A stretch of 64,000 bases of DNA from contig CALXBQ010000011.1 in assembly GCA_944386595.1 (NCBI GenBank), positions 1-64,000 on the forward strand. Direction: 5' to 3'. The stretch's first letter is position 1; the number at the start of each line of letters is the position of its first letter. This stretch comes from an uncultured Clostridia bacterium (lineage in GTDB: Bacteria; Bacillota; Clostridia; Peptostreptococcales; Anaerovoracaceae). This document shows positions 50,181 to 59,453 of the stretch, piece after piece. The translations under genes were made by a program, and so were the position numbers. Under the pieces are notes generated by a model that was not told the origin of the DNA, ran no database searches, and saw nothing but the letters and a program-made list of their open reading frames with translations.

Positions 50181-51443
50181 CTAAATCAGCCATGCCGGAA
50201 CGTACCAGTTCTTCCTGTCAATGGGGATCAGGTCCGAAGGCATACATATAACGGCTCCCGTACCCACCCTGACCTTAAGATTTGAGACTTCGGAAAAGGC
50301 ATCTGCTTCGCCGGAGTCTTTTTCTATGGGCTTAAGGACGGAAAAGTTTCTTACGGCATCCTTAGGGTGGGAGCTTTTCTTTATTTCGATAGGAGTTACG
50401 GTACCGTCCTGATAGATTATCACATCGATCTCCTTTTTATTGCTGTCGCGATAAAAATACAGCGGCGGTCTTTTCCCTGCATTGAGATAGCTTTTATATA
50501 TTTCGGATACGACCCACATTTCAAAGAACTCTCCGCTCATAGCGCCTGCCTCCAGAGTCTCCGCACTGCTCCATCTGGTAAGGTGGGCACAGAGACCCGT
50601 GTCAAGAAAATACATACGGGGAGCCTTGATTACCCGTTTCAGCGCATTGTTGGAATAAGGCTGAACAAGAGCCACGATACCTGAAGATACCAGAACCGAT
50701 AACCAGTGCTTTGCCGTCGGCGCGGAAATACCCACTTCGCCGGCAAGGGCCTCATAATTTACGTTGGTGGCAGTTCTTGCGGCTACCGCACCCATAAAGT
50801 TAAGGAACGACATTTCGTCCGCGACCTGGGATAAATCCTTAATATCGCGGCTGATGTAGGTTTCCAGGTAGGATTCATAATATTGCTCCCTGTCCACATC
50901 GGGATTTTCGTAAAGCCGGGGCATGGAACCCTTAAATATTCTGCCATAGATATCCGTTAAAGTCATGGGAGCGGTCTGCGCCAACCTTTCTGTAAGCTCG
51001 GTGATGTCTACGGTAAAAGGCGGGAAACTGATTCCGCGAATCTCGTCATTGCTCAAACCCTGCATTTGGACGATACCGGCCCGGCCGGCAAGGGATTCGG
51101 TTACGTGCTTCATCATTCGAAAGGTCTGGGAACAGGTAAGCCAGAAGTCTCCGCAGCGTTTCTCCCTATCCACATATATCTTGATGTAGTCGAACAGTTC
51201 CGGCGCATACTGAATCTCGTCAATCATAACCGGGGGAGCATAGCGCTGAATGAACAGATCGGGTTCCGTCTTTGCAAAGGCACGTAGTGTAGGGTTATCG
51301 AGGGAAACTATCTTTCTTCCCTCCTCCGCCATTTTAGTCAGCAAAGTGGTCTTACCTACCTGACGCGGGCCCGTTACAATCAACACCGGAAATGTATCGT
51401 TTATTTTTCTTATGGCAGTTTCAATAATTCTCGAATAGTACAT
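50181..51443 (-). CDS. ATP-binding protein, AAA family with DUF4143
   Basis: A 420-residue relative of the ATPase at 919-2226. Walker A is GPRQVGKTT (about residues 25-33), Walker B PPVMIDEIQYA (about 71-81). A winged-helix-like middle (VGISAPTAKHWLSVLVSSGIV, split, about 237-257) is followed by the DUF4143 nuclease-like core, YRDSNKKEIDVIIYQDGTVTPIEIKKS (about 339-365). Relatives are common in accessory DNA of anaerobes. It is flanked by genes of the opposite orientation, with AGGAGGTG before the ATG and its own promoter at 51534-51506. Function not established. Confidence 0.85.
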   Translation of the reverse strand: MYYSRIIETAIRKINDTFPVLIVTGPRQVGKTTLLTKMAEEGRKIVSLDNPTLRAFAKTEPDLFIQRYAPPVMIDEIQYAPELFDYIKIYVDREKRCGDFWLTCSQTFRMMKHVTESLAGRAGIVQMQGLSNDEIRGISFPPFTVDITELTERLAQTAPMTLTDIYGRIFKGSMPRLYENPDVDREQYYESYLETYISRDIKDLSQVADEMSFLNFMGAVAARTATNVNYEALAGEVGISAPTAKHWLSVLVSSGIVALVQPYSNNALKRVIKAPRMYFLDTGLCAHLTRWSSAETLEAGAMSGEFFEMWVVSEIYKSYLNAGKRPPLYFYRDSNKKEIDVIIYQDGTVTPIEIKKSSHPKDAVRNFSVLKPIEKDSGEADAFSEVSNLKVRVGTGAVICMPSDLIPIDRKNWYVPAWLI

Positions 51444-51505
51444 AAAGCACCTCCTGATTTATTGCGGTCAATCGGGCAAATTATGCAAATACAAAGTGTA
51501 ACTTT

Positions 51506-51534
51506 ATTATTGCATATTTATGGAAATCAGTCAA
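51506..51534 (-). promoter_or_regulatory. Promoter of the second DUF4143 ATPase gene
   Basis: Minus strand: TTGACT (51534-51529), 17-bp spacer, AATAAT (51511-51506). Confidence 0.65.
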
Positions 51535-51576
51535 GGGTGACGGTTTTCTTTCCGCGACGGATATGTTATAGTATCG

Positions 51577-51593
51577 TAAGAAAATCTTAAGAA
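51577..51593 (+). promoter_or_regulatory. Two TAAGAA repeats with 11-bp period
   Basis: TAAGAA at 51577-51582 and 51588-51593 are direct repeats one helical turn apart, 63 bp before the response regulator start. OmpR-type regulators bind such tandem half-sites, so autoregulation is possible. Confidence 0.4.
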
Positions 51594-51655
51594 TTTTAGT
51601 AGCCGGATTGTAATTTTTACCGGCTAATATATAGATGTGACAAGGAGGACCCGGC

Positions 51656-52345
51656 ATGAACATACTGGTATGCGACGACGACAGGGAAATAGCGGGAGCA
51701 ATAGAGATATACCTGAGAAACGAAGGGTATACGGTGTTTAAAGCCTTTGACGGAGTGCAGGCTCTCGACATATGCAGAAAAGAGAACATACACCTCATAA
51801 TCATGGACGTGATGATGCCGAAGATGGACGGCATTCAGGCTACCATGAGACTGCGTGAGGAGAAGAACATTCCCATCATAATGCTCAGCGCAAAATCCGA
51901 GGATTACGACAAGATAACGGGTCTCAACGTTGGAGCCGACGACTATATGACGAAGCCCTTTAATCCTCTCGAACTCATAGCCCGGGTAAAGTCACAGCTT
52001 CGAAGATACACGAGCCTGGGGGCAATGGAGGGAAAATCGGACAGCGTGTTTACCACGGGGGGCCTTGTAGTCGACGATGAGAGAAAGACCGTAACCGTAG
52101 ACGGCGAGGAAGTCGTTCTGACGCCGACGGAGTACGGCATACTGAAGATGCTGGTAAGGGAACCGGGGAAAGTATTTTCCATAGAGCAGATATACGAAGA
52201 AGTCTGGAACGAACCTTCGTATAACTCGGAAAACACCGTCGCCGTTCACATAAGAAGGATAAGGGAAAAAATAGAGATCAACCCGAAAAATCCGAGATAC
52301 TTAAAGGTGGTGTGGGGAATTGGATACAAAATCGAAAAAATATAG
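51656..52345 (+). CDS. OmpR-family response regulator
   Basis: A 229-residue two-domain regulator. The receiver (about residues 1-120) has the acidic pocket CDDD, the phospho-acceptor Asp in IIMDVMMPKMDG (about 51), the switch Ser in MLSAKSE (about 80) and Lys in MTKPFNP (about 102). The winged-helix domain (about 130-229) contains TPTEYGILKMLVREPGKVFS and NTVAVHIRRIREKIE, and ends VVWGIGYKIEKI. It resembles VanR-like regulators. Strong ribosome site AAGGAGG. The next gene, its sensor kinase, overlaps by 26 bp. Confidence 0.95.
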   Translation: MNILVCDDDREIAGAIEIYLRNEGYTVFKAFDGVQALDICRKENIHLIIMDVMMPKMDGIQATMRLREEKNIPIIMLSAKSEDYDKITGLNVGADDYMTKPFNPLELIARVKSQLRRYTSLGAMEGKSDSVFTTGGLVVDDERKTVTVDGEEVVLTPTEYGILKMLVREPGKVFSIEQIYEEVWNEPSYNSENTVAVHIRRIREKIEINPKNPRYLKVVWGIGYKIEKI

Positions 52346-53942
52346 ACTGAGACTGGGCGTGAACATAGTTTCGTCCGTCGGGTTCATCGTATCGGTTCTG
52401 GCCTTTATGGCTTTTATGGGGGCCATGTACACGATGATGGACATAAGCTACAACCTGGTCAGCTCCGCAGATGCGGCATGGGCCGTGGCAGACAGCTACT
52501 ACTCGTCCGCCTGGGTGGGAATAGCAATTTCCGCGGGAGCGGCCCTGCTGTTTCTCGTTCTGATGACCGTAACATGCGGAAGGAAGGACGAGAGCGGAAA
52601 GGTGGTCTTAAACAGGTTCGACAGGCTGCCTACGGACATTCAGGTGGCGGCCTTCGCATGCCTTATTGTGTTTGCCATATGGAGCATAGGCCTTATTATG
52701 TCGGCGGTGACCACGTCCGGGTGGCTTGATAATGTTATAAACAACATAGTGGCCGTGGACCCGGAAGGCGAGTGGCTTCACTACTACTGGGACGGAATTT
52801 ATCCTCTCAGCGGATTCGAGCCTTCCTGGGTAAAGGATCTTGGAATTACCGCAGTCGAGGCCGCAATAGTGACGGGAGGCGTCATATTCTATCAGTGCCT
52901 CGTCAAGAAACTGAAGACGGGAACCTTCTTCCGTCATACCATAATAGGCAAGCTGGTGGTATACGTATACGACGCCGCAAAGGCAAGCCGTGATGTGTTC
53001 TGGAAGGTCATGGGCGTTTGCCTGGGGGCATGTATACTCTCAGCTACGTGGTTTGGAATAATTCCGGTGCTGGTATGCGTGTTCATATTCGTGCCGAAGT
53101 GGGTGAATAAGTACATAGCCCTCAGAAAAGGTATAGAGGAAATCGCAGAGGGAAACATCGACTACAAGATAGAAGTAACCGACGACGGAGAGCTGGACAG
53201 GCTTTCCGAGAAGGTGAACGAGATTTCGGAAGCGGTGTCCCTTGCCGTTGACGAGGAGCTTAAGAGCAGGCAGATGAAGGTGGACCTCATATCCAACGTG
53301 TCCCACGATCTCAGAACGCCGCTGACGTCCATGATAACGTACATCGACCTTCTGAAGAGCGAAGGCCTGGGCAGCGAAAACGCTCCGGAGTACCTGAGGA
53401 TAATAGACGAAAAGACGGTGCGTTTGAAAAAGCTGACTGACGATCTCTTTGAGGCGGCAAAGGCTTCCAGTGGGGCCATACCTGTAAATCTTGAGAAAAT
53501 CGAAATGATCTCCATAGTAAATCAGGCTCTTGCCGAGGTGGGAGAAAAGCTTGACGCCACCGGGCTGCAGATTTTGTTTGACAGGAAGCCCGAAAAAGCT
53601 GAGGTCATGGCCGACGGCCAGCTTCTGTGGAGGGTCATAGAAAACCTCCTGACAAATGCCGCAAAGTACGCAATGCCGTCTAGCCGCGTGTACATCGACA
53701 TATTTGAAGAGGAGGAGGGCCGTGTGCGCCTTGAGATAAAGAACGTCTCGAGGGAGCCTCTCAACATCAGCGCAGACGAGCTCACCGAAAGATTCACCCG
53801 GGGCGACCGGTCGAGAAACACCGAGGGAAGCGGCCTGGGGCTTTCCATCGCCAAGGACCTGACGGGCCTTATGGGAGGAGAGTTTAAAATCTACATCGAC
53901 GGAGACCTGTTCAAGGCCGCGGTGATTCTCGAAAGAGCATAA
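52320..53942 (+). CDS. Sensor histidine kinase
   Basis: A 540-residue membrane histidine kinase. Several N-terminal helices (near residues 14-38, 60-82, 103-125, 178-196 and 235-262) make a multi-pass sensor part. A short HAMP-like linker (about 265-318) follows. HisKA shows SNVSHDLRTPLTSM (about 322-335, phospho-His). HATPase has N box NLLTNAAKYA (about 442-451) and G box GSGLGLSI (about 505-512). The family is VanS-like. It starts at TTG 52320 inside the response regulator gene, with AAGGTGGTG upstream; GTG 52359 would be a shorter alternative. The signal is unknown. Confidence 0.92.
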   Translation: MDTKSKKYRLRLGVNIVSSVGFIVSVLAFMAFMGAMYTMMDISYNLVSSADAAWAVADSYYSSAWVGIAISAGAALLFLVLMTVTCGRKDESGKVVLNRFDRLPTDIQVAAFACLIVFAIWSIGLIMSAVTTSGWLDNVINNIVAVDPEGEWLHYYWDGIYPLSGFEPSWVKDLGITAVEAAIVTGGVIFYQCLVKKLKTGTFFRHTIIGKLVVYVYDAAKASRDVFWKVMGVCLGACILSATWFGIIPVLVCVFIFVPKWVNKYIALRKGIEEIAEGNIDYKIEVTDDGELDRLSEKVNEISEAVSLAVDEELKSRQMKVDLISNVSHDLRTPLTSMITYIDLLKSEGLGSENAPEYLRIIDEKTVRLKKLTDDLFEAAKASSGAIPVNLEKIEMISIVNQALAEVGEKLDATGLQILFDRKPEKAEVMADGQLLWRVIENLLTNAAKYAMPSSRVYIDIFEEEEGRVRLEIKNVSREPLNISADELTERFTRGDRSRNTEGSGLGLSIAKDLTGLMGGEFKIYIDGDLFKAAVILERA

Positions 53943-53976
53943 GGCCGCAAAAGGCTAAAAAAGTCTATGAAAAATC

Positions 53977-54014
53977 ATCCTGCTTATGTATAATTATATG
54001 AGCAGGATTTTTTT
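53977..54014 (+). terminator. Terminator after the two-component operon
   Basis: ATCCTGCT (53977-53984) pairs with AGCAGGAT (54001-54008) and runs into seven T. The AT-rich loop contains TATAAT (53989-53994), which could double as the -10 of the next gene, though no good -35 is visible. Confidence 0.8.
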
Positions 54015-54041
54015 AGGATTGAGACCGTAGAGGAGAGACAG

Positions 54042-55013
54042 ATGAAAGAAAATTACATAGAAGAACTTAAGGCGGGAATGGAGATAACCGATTTCTTCAT
54101 GGTGAAGTCGGTTGCCGTAAGGCTGGGCTCCAATAAGAAGCAGTATCTGGATCTCACCCTTGCCGATAAGACCGGCGAGATTTCAGCGAAGAAGTGGGAT
54201 ATTACGGAGCAGGAGATTCAGACTTTGTCGGAGATAAAGGACGGAGACCTGATAAAGGTCAAGGCCCAGGTGACCCAGTGGCAGGGCGTGAACCAGCTGA
54301 GGATAAACCGTATCAGGAAGTCAGCCGTTTCGGACGGCCTTCTGATGGAGGACTACATAAAGGCAGCGCCGGAGCGTCCGGAGGCCATGTATAAGTACAT
54401 ATATTCCGTAGCCGAGACCATGGCAGACGAGGATTTAAAGAAGCTGTGCACCAGGGTGCTCACGGACAATAAAGAAAAGCTCATGTACTACCCTGCGGCG
54501 TCAAAGAACCATCATGCCGAGTTTGCGGGACTTTTGTACCACATAAAGAGAATGCTCATGGCAGGCTTAAGGCTTTGCGAGGTCTACACCATACTGGACA
54601 AGGATCTGGTGGCTGCCGGAGTGATTCTTCACGACATGGAAAAGCTGAGGGAGATAGAGTCCAACGAGTACGGCATGTCGCCGGGATATTCCACGGAGGG
54701 ACAGCTTCTGGGACACATCGTTCAGGGAGTGAGAGGGCTTGAGATGATTACGGCGGAGCTGGATTTTCCGAGGGAGAAGGCCCTCATGCTGGAGCATATG
54801 ATTTTATCCCATCACTACGAGCCGGAGTTCGGAAGCCCGAAGCGGCCGATGTTTCCGGAGGCCGAAATACTTCACTATCTGGACATCTTAGACGCCAGAA
54901 TGTTCGACATGGAGGAGGCTTTAAAGGGCGTGGAGCCGGGAGCGTTCTCCGAGAAGGTGTGGACCCTTGACGGCAGGAGAATATATAGATCTATGTATCA
55001 GGCAGAAGAGTAA
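54042..55013 (+). CDS. yhaM: YhaM-like 3'-5' exoribonuclease (OB-HD protein)
   Basis: A 323-residue protein with an N-terminal OB-fold domain (about residues 10-95; FFMVKSVAVRLGSNKKQYLDLTLADKTGEI, split) and a C-terminal HD domain (about 140-300). The metal ligands are in NHHAEFAGLLYHIKRM (about 152-167) and ILHDMEKL (about 195-202). This architecture is that of YhaM (CbfA), a 3'-5' exoribonuclease of Gram-positives that trims RNA ends. Ribosome site GGAGAG. It ends one base before the recD2 start codon. Confidence 0.88.
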   Translation: MKENYIEELKAGMEITDFFMVKSVAVRLGSNKKQYLDLTLADKTGEISAKKWDITEQEIQTLSEIKDGDLIKVKAQVTQWQGVNQLRINRIRKSAVSDGLLMEDYIKAAPERPEAMYKYIYSVAETMADEDLKKLCTRVLTDNKEKLMYYPAASKNHHAEFAGLLYHIKRMLMAGLRLCEVYTILDKDLVAAGVILHDMEKLREIESNEYGMSPGYSTEGQLLGHIVQGVRGLEMITAELDFPREKALMLEHMILSHHYEPEFGSPKRPMFPEAEILHYLDILDARMFDMEEALKGVEPGAFSEKVWTLDGRRIYRSMYQAEE

Positions 55014-57242
55014 ATGGAAGAGAAAAAGGGTGTTTTAACGGAGATAATTTTTCATAACGAAGAGAACGGCTACACCGTGGGAGTCTTTGAGACGGAGGAG
55101 GAATACTTCACCTGCGTGGGCTGCATAGCCGAACCGAGAAAGGGCGCGACATACAGGCTCACAGGAGAGTTCAGGGTTCATCCGGGATACGGAGAGCAGT
55201 TTTCCTTTACGGCCTGCGAAGAGGTGATGCCCGAGGGAACCGATGAAATAAGGGCATTTCTGGCATCGGGAACCGTAAAGGGCATAGGCCCAAAGACGGC
55301 GGCTCTCATAGTCGAAAAATTCGGAGAGGACACCCTTAGGATAATGGAGGAGTCTCCTGAAAGGCTGACGGAGATTCCCGGAATCGGGGAGAAGAAGGCG
55401 AAGCAGATAGGGGAAAGCTATGCCGTCCGCAGGGAGTTTGCCGGAGTATCGCTTCACTTTCAGAAGTACGGGATTACTTCCGACCAGGCGTATAAGCTGT
55501 ACAGGGCCTACGGCGCGGAGGCCGTGGCTCTCATCGAGGAAAATCCGTACAGGCTGGTGGACGAGGTGTACGGCTTCGGATTCAAAAGGGCCGACGCCAT
55601 AGCGGAAAAGCTGGGCATAGAAAAGGAAAGTCCTTTCAGGATTTCCAGCGGAATAACGTACGCCCTGTGGTTTTACGCGGGAGAGGGAAGCGCATACGTG
55701 CCTTTGGACGAACTGTGCGAAAAGGTGTCGGAACTCCTCGACGTGGCCCCGGACAAAGTCCGAGACATGGTCGTGACCATGGCCTTTGAGGGCAAGGTTC
55801 AGCTTGACACCGTGGCAGGCGTCACGTCAGTCTATCTGTTTTTGTTCTACGAGGCGGAGCAGCGGGTGTGCCGGAACCTTCACCTCATCAAAAACGTCAG
55901 GATAAAACCCCTTAAAGCCGACCCGGACAGCATGATAGCCATGACCGAAAGGGAAAAGGGAATAACCCTTTCGGAGAGGCAGAAGGAGGCCGTGAAAAAC
56001 TCCATAACAGGCGGTTTTTCCGTGATCACCGGAGGACCGGGAACGGGAAAGACGACTATAATAAATACCATAATAAACATATTCGAGTACAGCGGCCTTA
56101 AGACGGCCATAGCGGCTCCGACGGGAAGAGCCGCGAAGCGTATAACGGAGACAAGCGGAAGATACGCGTCTACCGTCCACAGGCTTTTGGAATACTACTA
56201 TAACGACGCCACGGACGAGATGGTTTTCGGACGCAACGACGAGAACCGGCTGGAGTACGATGCGGTGATAGTGGACGAGGCGTCCATGATAGACATACTT
56301 CTGATGAAAGCCCTCACCGACGCCATAGCGCCTGGAACCAGGTTCATCATGGTGGGGGACGCGGACCAGCTTCCTTCCGTGGGAGCGGGCAACGTCCTTG
56401 CTGATATCATTGAGAGCGACTACGCCAACACGTCCCGGCTTACGGAGATATTCCGCCAGGCGGGGGAAAGCCTCATAGTGGTAAATGCCCACAGGATAAA
56501 CAAAGGCGAGTACCCTTCATATAACGAGAAGGACAAAGACTTTTTCTTCATGGAGCGCCGCCGGGAGCAGGACGTTTCGGAGCTGATCAGGGACCTTGTG
56601 ACGAGAAGACTTAAGACCTACTACGACGACCTCGATCCCGTTCGGGACATTCAGGTGCTGACTCCGGCAAAGAAAGGAGTTCTCGGAAGCGTGGCCTTAA
56701 ACCGTATGCTTCAGGAGGCCCTTAATCCATCGGCGCCCGGTGTCCCGGAGAAGAAGTACGGAGAGAAGATTTTCCGCGCCGGCGACAAGGTGATGCAGAT
56801 AAGAAACAACTACCAGATAGGCTGGAAAAGCCGCAGGGACTTTTCCGAGGGAGAGGGAATCTTCAACGGAGATGTGGGCTTCATACAGTCCATAGATAAG
56901 GAAAGCGGTATACTGTCCGTCATGTTCGACGAGGATAAGATAGCGGAGTACGACTTTTCCATGCTGGACGAGCTGGAGCTTGCCTACGCGGTCACCGTAC
57001 ACAAGAGTCAGGGCAGCGAATTTCCGGTGGTTGTAATGCCCGTCATGTGGTCTCCGCCGGTTCTCGCGACGAGGAATCTCCTGTATACGGCGGTCACCAG
57101 AGGGAAGCGGGCCGTGGTTCTCTGCGGAAGCGAGGAGAGAATCAGGGCTATGGTGGACAACAACCGTATAAGCTTGAGGTATTCGGGCCTTAAGAGCAGG
57201 CTTTCCGATATGCTCATGAGGGAGGAAAGGGATCAGGAATGA
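55014..57242 (+). CDS. recD2: RecD2-type DNA helicase
   Basis: A 742-residue SF1B 5'-3' helicase not associated with RecBC. An N-terminal OB region (about residues 1-80) and tandem helix-hairpin-helix segments (IKGIGPKTAALIVEKFGED near 90-108; ITEIPGIGEKKAKQIG-like LTEIPGIGEKKAKQIGESY near 120-138) mark the RecD2 N-terminus. The motor shows ITGGPGTGKTTIINT (about 337-351), VDEASMIDI (about 420-428), GDADQLPSVGAGNVL (about 447-461), FRQAGES and the C-terminal AYAVTVHKSQGSEFPVVVMP. It acts in replication fork and mismatch repair. Coupled to comF by a 4-bp overlap (ATGA). Confidence 0.95.
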   Translation: MEEKKGVLTEIIFHNEENGYTVGVFETEEEYFTCVGCIAEPRKGATYRLTGEFRVHPGYGEQFSFTACEEVMPEGTDEIRAFLASGTVKGIGPKTAALIVEKFGEDTLRIMEESPERLTEIPGIGEKKAKQIGESYAVRREFAGVSLHFQKYGITSDQAYKLYRAYGAEAVALIEENPYRLVDEVYGFGFKRADAIAEKLGIEKESPFRISSGITYALWFYAGEGSAYVPLDELCEKVSELLDVAPDKVRDMVVTMAFEGKVQLDTVAGVTSVYLFLFYEAEQRVCRNLHLIKNVRIKPLKADPDSMIAMTEREKGITLSERQKEAVKNSITGGFSVITGGPGTGKTTIINTIINIFEYSGLKTAIAAPTGRAAKRITETSGRYASTVHRLLEYYYNDATDEMVFGRNDENRLEYDAVIVDEASMIDILLMKALTDAIAPGTRFIMVGDADQLPSVGAGNVLADIIESDYANTSRLTEIFRQAGESLIVVNAHRINKGEYPSYNEKDKDFFFMERRREQDVSELIRDLVTRRLKTYYDDLDPVRDIQVLTPAKKGVLGSVALNRMLQEALNPSAPGVPEKKYGEKIFRAGDKVMQIRNNYQIGWKSRRDFSEGEGIFNGDVGFIQSIDKESGILSVMFDEDKIAEYDFSMLDELELAYAVTVHKSQGSEFPVVVMPVMWSPPVLATRNLLYTAVTRGKRAVVLCGSEERIRAMVDNNRISLRYSGLKSRLSDMLMREERDQE

Positions 57243-57940
57243 AGATAATCGACAGGGCTGCGGAGCTGGTTTTTCCACAGTACCTTTACTGCGGCTGCTG
57301 CGGGAACATAATAGACGAGACGAGACAGTACGGACTCTGCGACCACTGTCTGTCACACTTCGGCTGGAACACGGACGGCCTTGACGTGATAGACGGAATG
57401 GCAGCCGGGGCGTGTCTTGACTACGGCATTTACGAGAGAACCCTCATCTTCGGACTGAAGTACAAGGGGAGAAAGTACCTGGCCCGTGACATCGGAGCCA
57501 TAATGGCGGACAAAGTGCGGGCTTTGGGTCTTGACAAAAGCTGCGACGTCGTAGTACCCGTGCCGCTTTACAGGGCCAAGGAGAGAAAGCGGGGCTTCAA
57601 TCAGGCGGCTCTCATAGGAAAGCACCTTGCCCGGCTTACGGGCATGGAGTGCGCTGCCGACATGCTGTTACGCACGAGGGAGACGGCTCCAATGCGGAGT
57701 CTGGGCCCTGCGGAGAGAAGATGGAACATAGAAGGCAGCATAGCCTTTAACGAAAAATACGCCGGGCAGGTTTCGGGCCGCCGGGTGCTTCTCATAGACG
57801 ACTTTTACACTACGGGAAGCACGGCCCTGGAATGCCGACGGGCTCTCGTTTCCGGCGGCGTTTCAGACGTTACGTTTTTGGCCTTCGCGGCAAGGCGAAG
57901 CAGGGATACGGGAGACGCGGCAAACGCCATGGGAAGATAA
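57239..57940 (+). CDS. comF: ComF-family phosphoribosyltransferase-like protein
   Basis: A 233-residue ComFC-like protein. The N-terminal four-Cys zinc knuckle is CGCCGNIIDETRQYGLCDHC (residues 18-37). The rest is a type I phosphoribosyltransferase fold with VPVPLYRAKERKRGFNQA (about 104-121) and the PRPP loop VLLIDDFYTTGSTALEC (about 183-199). ComF proteins are needed for DNA uptake or processing in natural transformation, with unclear chemistry. It overlaps recD2 by 4 bp. In many Firmicutes it is followed by raiA/hpf; here the structured RNA at 57950-58140 and then ftsZ follow. Confidence 0.92.
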   Translation: MKIIDRAAELVFPQYLYCGCCGNIIDETRQYGLCDHCLSHFGWNTDGLDVIDGMAAGACLDYGIYERTLIFGLKYKGRKYLARDIGAIMADKVRALGLDKSCDVVVPVPLYRAKERKRGFNQAALIGKHLARLTGMECAADMLLRTRETAPMRSLGPAERRWNIEGSIAFNEKYAGQVSGRRVLLIDDFYTTGSTALECRRALVSGGVSDVTFLAFAARRSRDTGDAANAMGR

Positions 57941-57949
57941 AAATTTAAA

Positions 57950-58140
57950 ACGGTATGACAGATGTCTGTGTCTGTGGTTGAAAATCCAGGCCAGCTACGG
58001 GCGAAGGGATCCACGTAAGCTGATCCGCAGGGCGGCAGTGATCATGGCGTAGCTTAGAAGTAAGTCCTCGGGAAAATCCCGGTAAAGGCAAGTGTGGGGG
58101 CAAAGACCAGGTCAGGCAGACATCTGTCATGCCGTTTTTT
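57950..58140 (+). ncRNA. Structured RNA of about 190 nt, possible raiA-motif RNA
   Basis: A 19-bp closing helix joins 57950-57968 to 58117-58135 (one G-T wobble), and is followed by six T (58135-58140), so the closing stem doubles as an intrinsic terminator. Inside lie a 7-bp long-range helix AGCTACG (57993-57999) / CGTAGCT (58048-58054), a GGATC/GATCC stem (58007-58011 with 58022-58026), and a CGGGA/TCCCG hairpin (58069-58073 with 58077-58081). Unpaired runs such as GGGGGCAAAGACCAGG (58096-58111) look conserved-motif-like. There is no credible ORF. Position just downstream of comF, where raiA usually lies, plus size and multi-branch shape, suggest the raiA-motif class. 6S RNA fits poorly, as the fold is not one long hairpin. 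Confidence 0.72.
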
Positions 58141-58201
58141 AGAGCCGTTTTTACCATAAAAAACAGGTGCAAAACCTACTATGCTGTGATAAAATGTACT
58201 A

Positions 58202-58207
58202 TATAAT
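58202..58207 (+). promoter_or_regulatory. Candidate -10 element for ftsZ
   Basis: TATAAT at 58202-58207 lies 24 bp before the ftsZ start and after the terminator of the ncRNA. An alternative is TAAAAT (58190-58195) with GTGCAA (58167-58172). The -35 regions are poor, so the start site is uncertain. Confidence 0.45.
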
Positions 58208-58230
58208 GTATAAAAACGAGGAGGCAAAAC

Positions 58231-59367
58231 ATGCTGCAGTTTGAAACGGGTCAGGATAATTCAGCTGTAATAAAGGTTGTAGGCGTCGGCGGAGGCGGAT
58301 GCAACGCGGTAAACAGAATGATCGAGGCGGGACTGAAGGGCGTTCAGTTCATCGCCATGAATACAGATAAACAGGCGCTTGCCAAGTGCAATGCGGAGAC
58401 TAAGATTCAGATAGGAGAAAAGCTCACCAGAGGACTTGGTGCAGGCGGAAATCCGGAGGTAGGACAGCGTTCTGCCGAGGAAACCATAGACGAGATTAAG
58501 GGAATACTGGACGGAGCCGACATGGTGTTCATCACCGCAGGCATGGGCGGCGGTACGGGAACGGGAGCGGCCCCTATAATCGCAAAGGCCTCCAAGGATA
58601 TGGGCATACTCACCGTAGGCGTTGTCACCAAGCCGTTCTTCTTCGAGGGAAAGAAGAGAATGACCCAGGCTGAGCTGGGAATCAAGTTCCTGAAGAAGTA
58701 CGTCGATTCACTTGTAATCGTGCCTAACGACAAGCTCCTTCAGAATTCGGAGAAAAACACCACCATGCTTCAGGCGTTTGCAATGGCTGACGACGTGCTG
58801 AGACAGGGTGTTCAGGGTATATCGGACCTCATCTGCGATTCCGCTATAATCAACGTGGACTTCGCGGACGTGAAATCCGTAATGACAAACAGAGGAATAG
58901 CTCACATGGGCGTGGGCAGAGGCTCCGGCGAAGACAGAGCCAAGGAAGCCGTAAAGACGGCCATCGAGAGCCCGCTTCTTGAGACTACCATCGATGGAGC
59001 CAAGGCTATACTCCTCTACGTTTCCGGCGGATACGACCTGGGAATGCTGGAGGTTCAGGAGGTTGCAAGCCTCGTTGAGGAAAAGGCCGACAAAGACTGC
59101 ATACTCATATTCGGAGCCGCAGTAAACGAGGAGATGAAGGACGAGATTGCAATCACCGTAATCGCAACAGGCTTTGGCGGAGGTCTTGACGAGGGAATCG
59201 AAGGACTTGGATTCAACAGAGTAAAGACCAGTCCGGAACCTGAAGAAGTCGTTACCGAGGACGGACTTACGGGAAGAACCGTAACCTTAAGCGACATCTT
59301 CGGAGAAGCCGGAGAAGAGGAAGAAGGAGATTCCAGATTCGGAATTCCGCAGTTCCTTAATAAATAA
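58231..59367 (+). CDS. ftsZ: Cell division GTPase FtsZ
   Basis: A 378-residue tubulin homologue that forms the Z ring. [18 protein letters not shown] (about residues 12-29) opens the GTPase domain. The tubulin signature [10 protein letters not shown] lies near 107-116, and the synergy region [11 protein letters not shown] near 209-219. The C-terminal linker is short (about 320-370, acidic), and the conserved terminal peptide reads FGIPQFLNK, for binding SepF and other partners. AGGAGG lies 7 nt before the start. It stands apart from the dcw cluster, about 29 kb away, without ftsA. Confidence 0.97.
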   Translation: MLQFETGQDNSAVIKVVGVGGGGCNAVNRMIEAGLKGVQFIAMNTDKQALAKCNAETKIQIGEKLTRGLGAGGNPEVGQRSAEETIDEIKGILDGADMVFITAGMGGGTGTGAAPIIAKASKDMGILTVGVVTKPFFFEGKKRMTQAELGIKFLKKYVDSLVIVPNDKLLQNSEKNTTMLQAFAMADDVLRQGVQGISDLICDSAIINVDFADVKSVMTNRGIAHMGVGRGSGEDRAKEAVKTAIESPLLETTIDGAKAILLYVSGGYDLGMLEVQEVASLVEEKADKDCILIFGAAVNEEMKDEIAITVIATGFGGGLDEGIEGLGFNRVKTSPEPEEVVTEDGLTGRTVTLSDIFGEAGEEEEGDSRFGIPQFLNK

Positions 59368-59382
59368 CCTTTGACGCTTTTG

Positions 59383-59411
59383 AAAAGCCGGTAAATTGCT
59401 GCCGGCTTTTT
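59383..59411 (+). terminator. Terminator after ftsZ
   Basis: AAAAGCCGG (59383-59391) pairs with CCGGCTTTT (59402-59410), followed by T. Confidence 0.88.
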
Positions 59412-59453
59412 GGCGATTATAAGCGGTATGTGAAACCGCGGCATGTAACATCT

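Noticed and set aside
57950..58140. SRP RNA reading, because of the string CCAGGTCAGG
   Set aside because: The SRP hallmark GGAAGGAAGCAGC loop does not occur, and the overall fold is multi-branched with a terminator stem.
57950..58140. Cobalamin riboswitch, because of GGTTGAAAATCC
   Set aside because: No B12 box or four-way core motifs follow, and the RNA ends in its own terminator before a separate ftsZ promoter.
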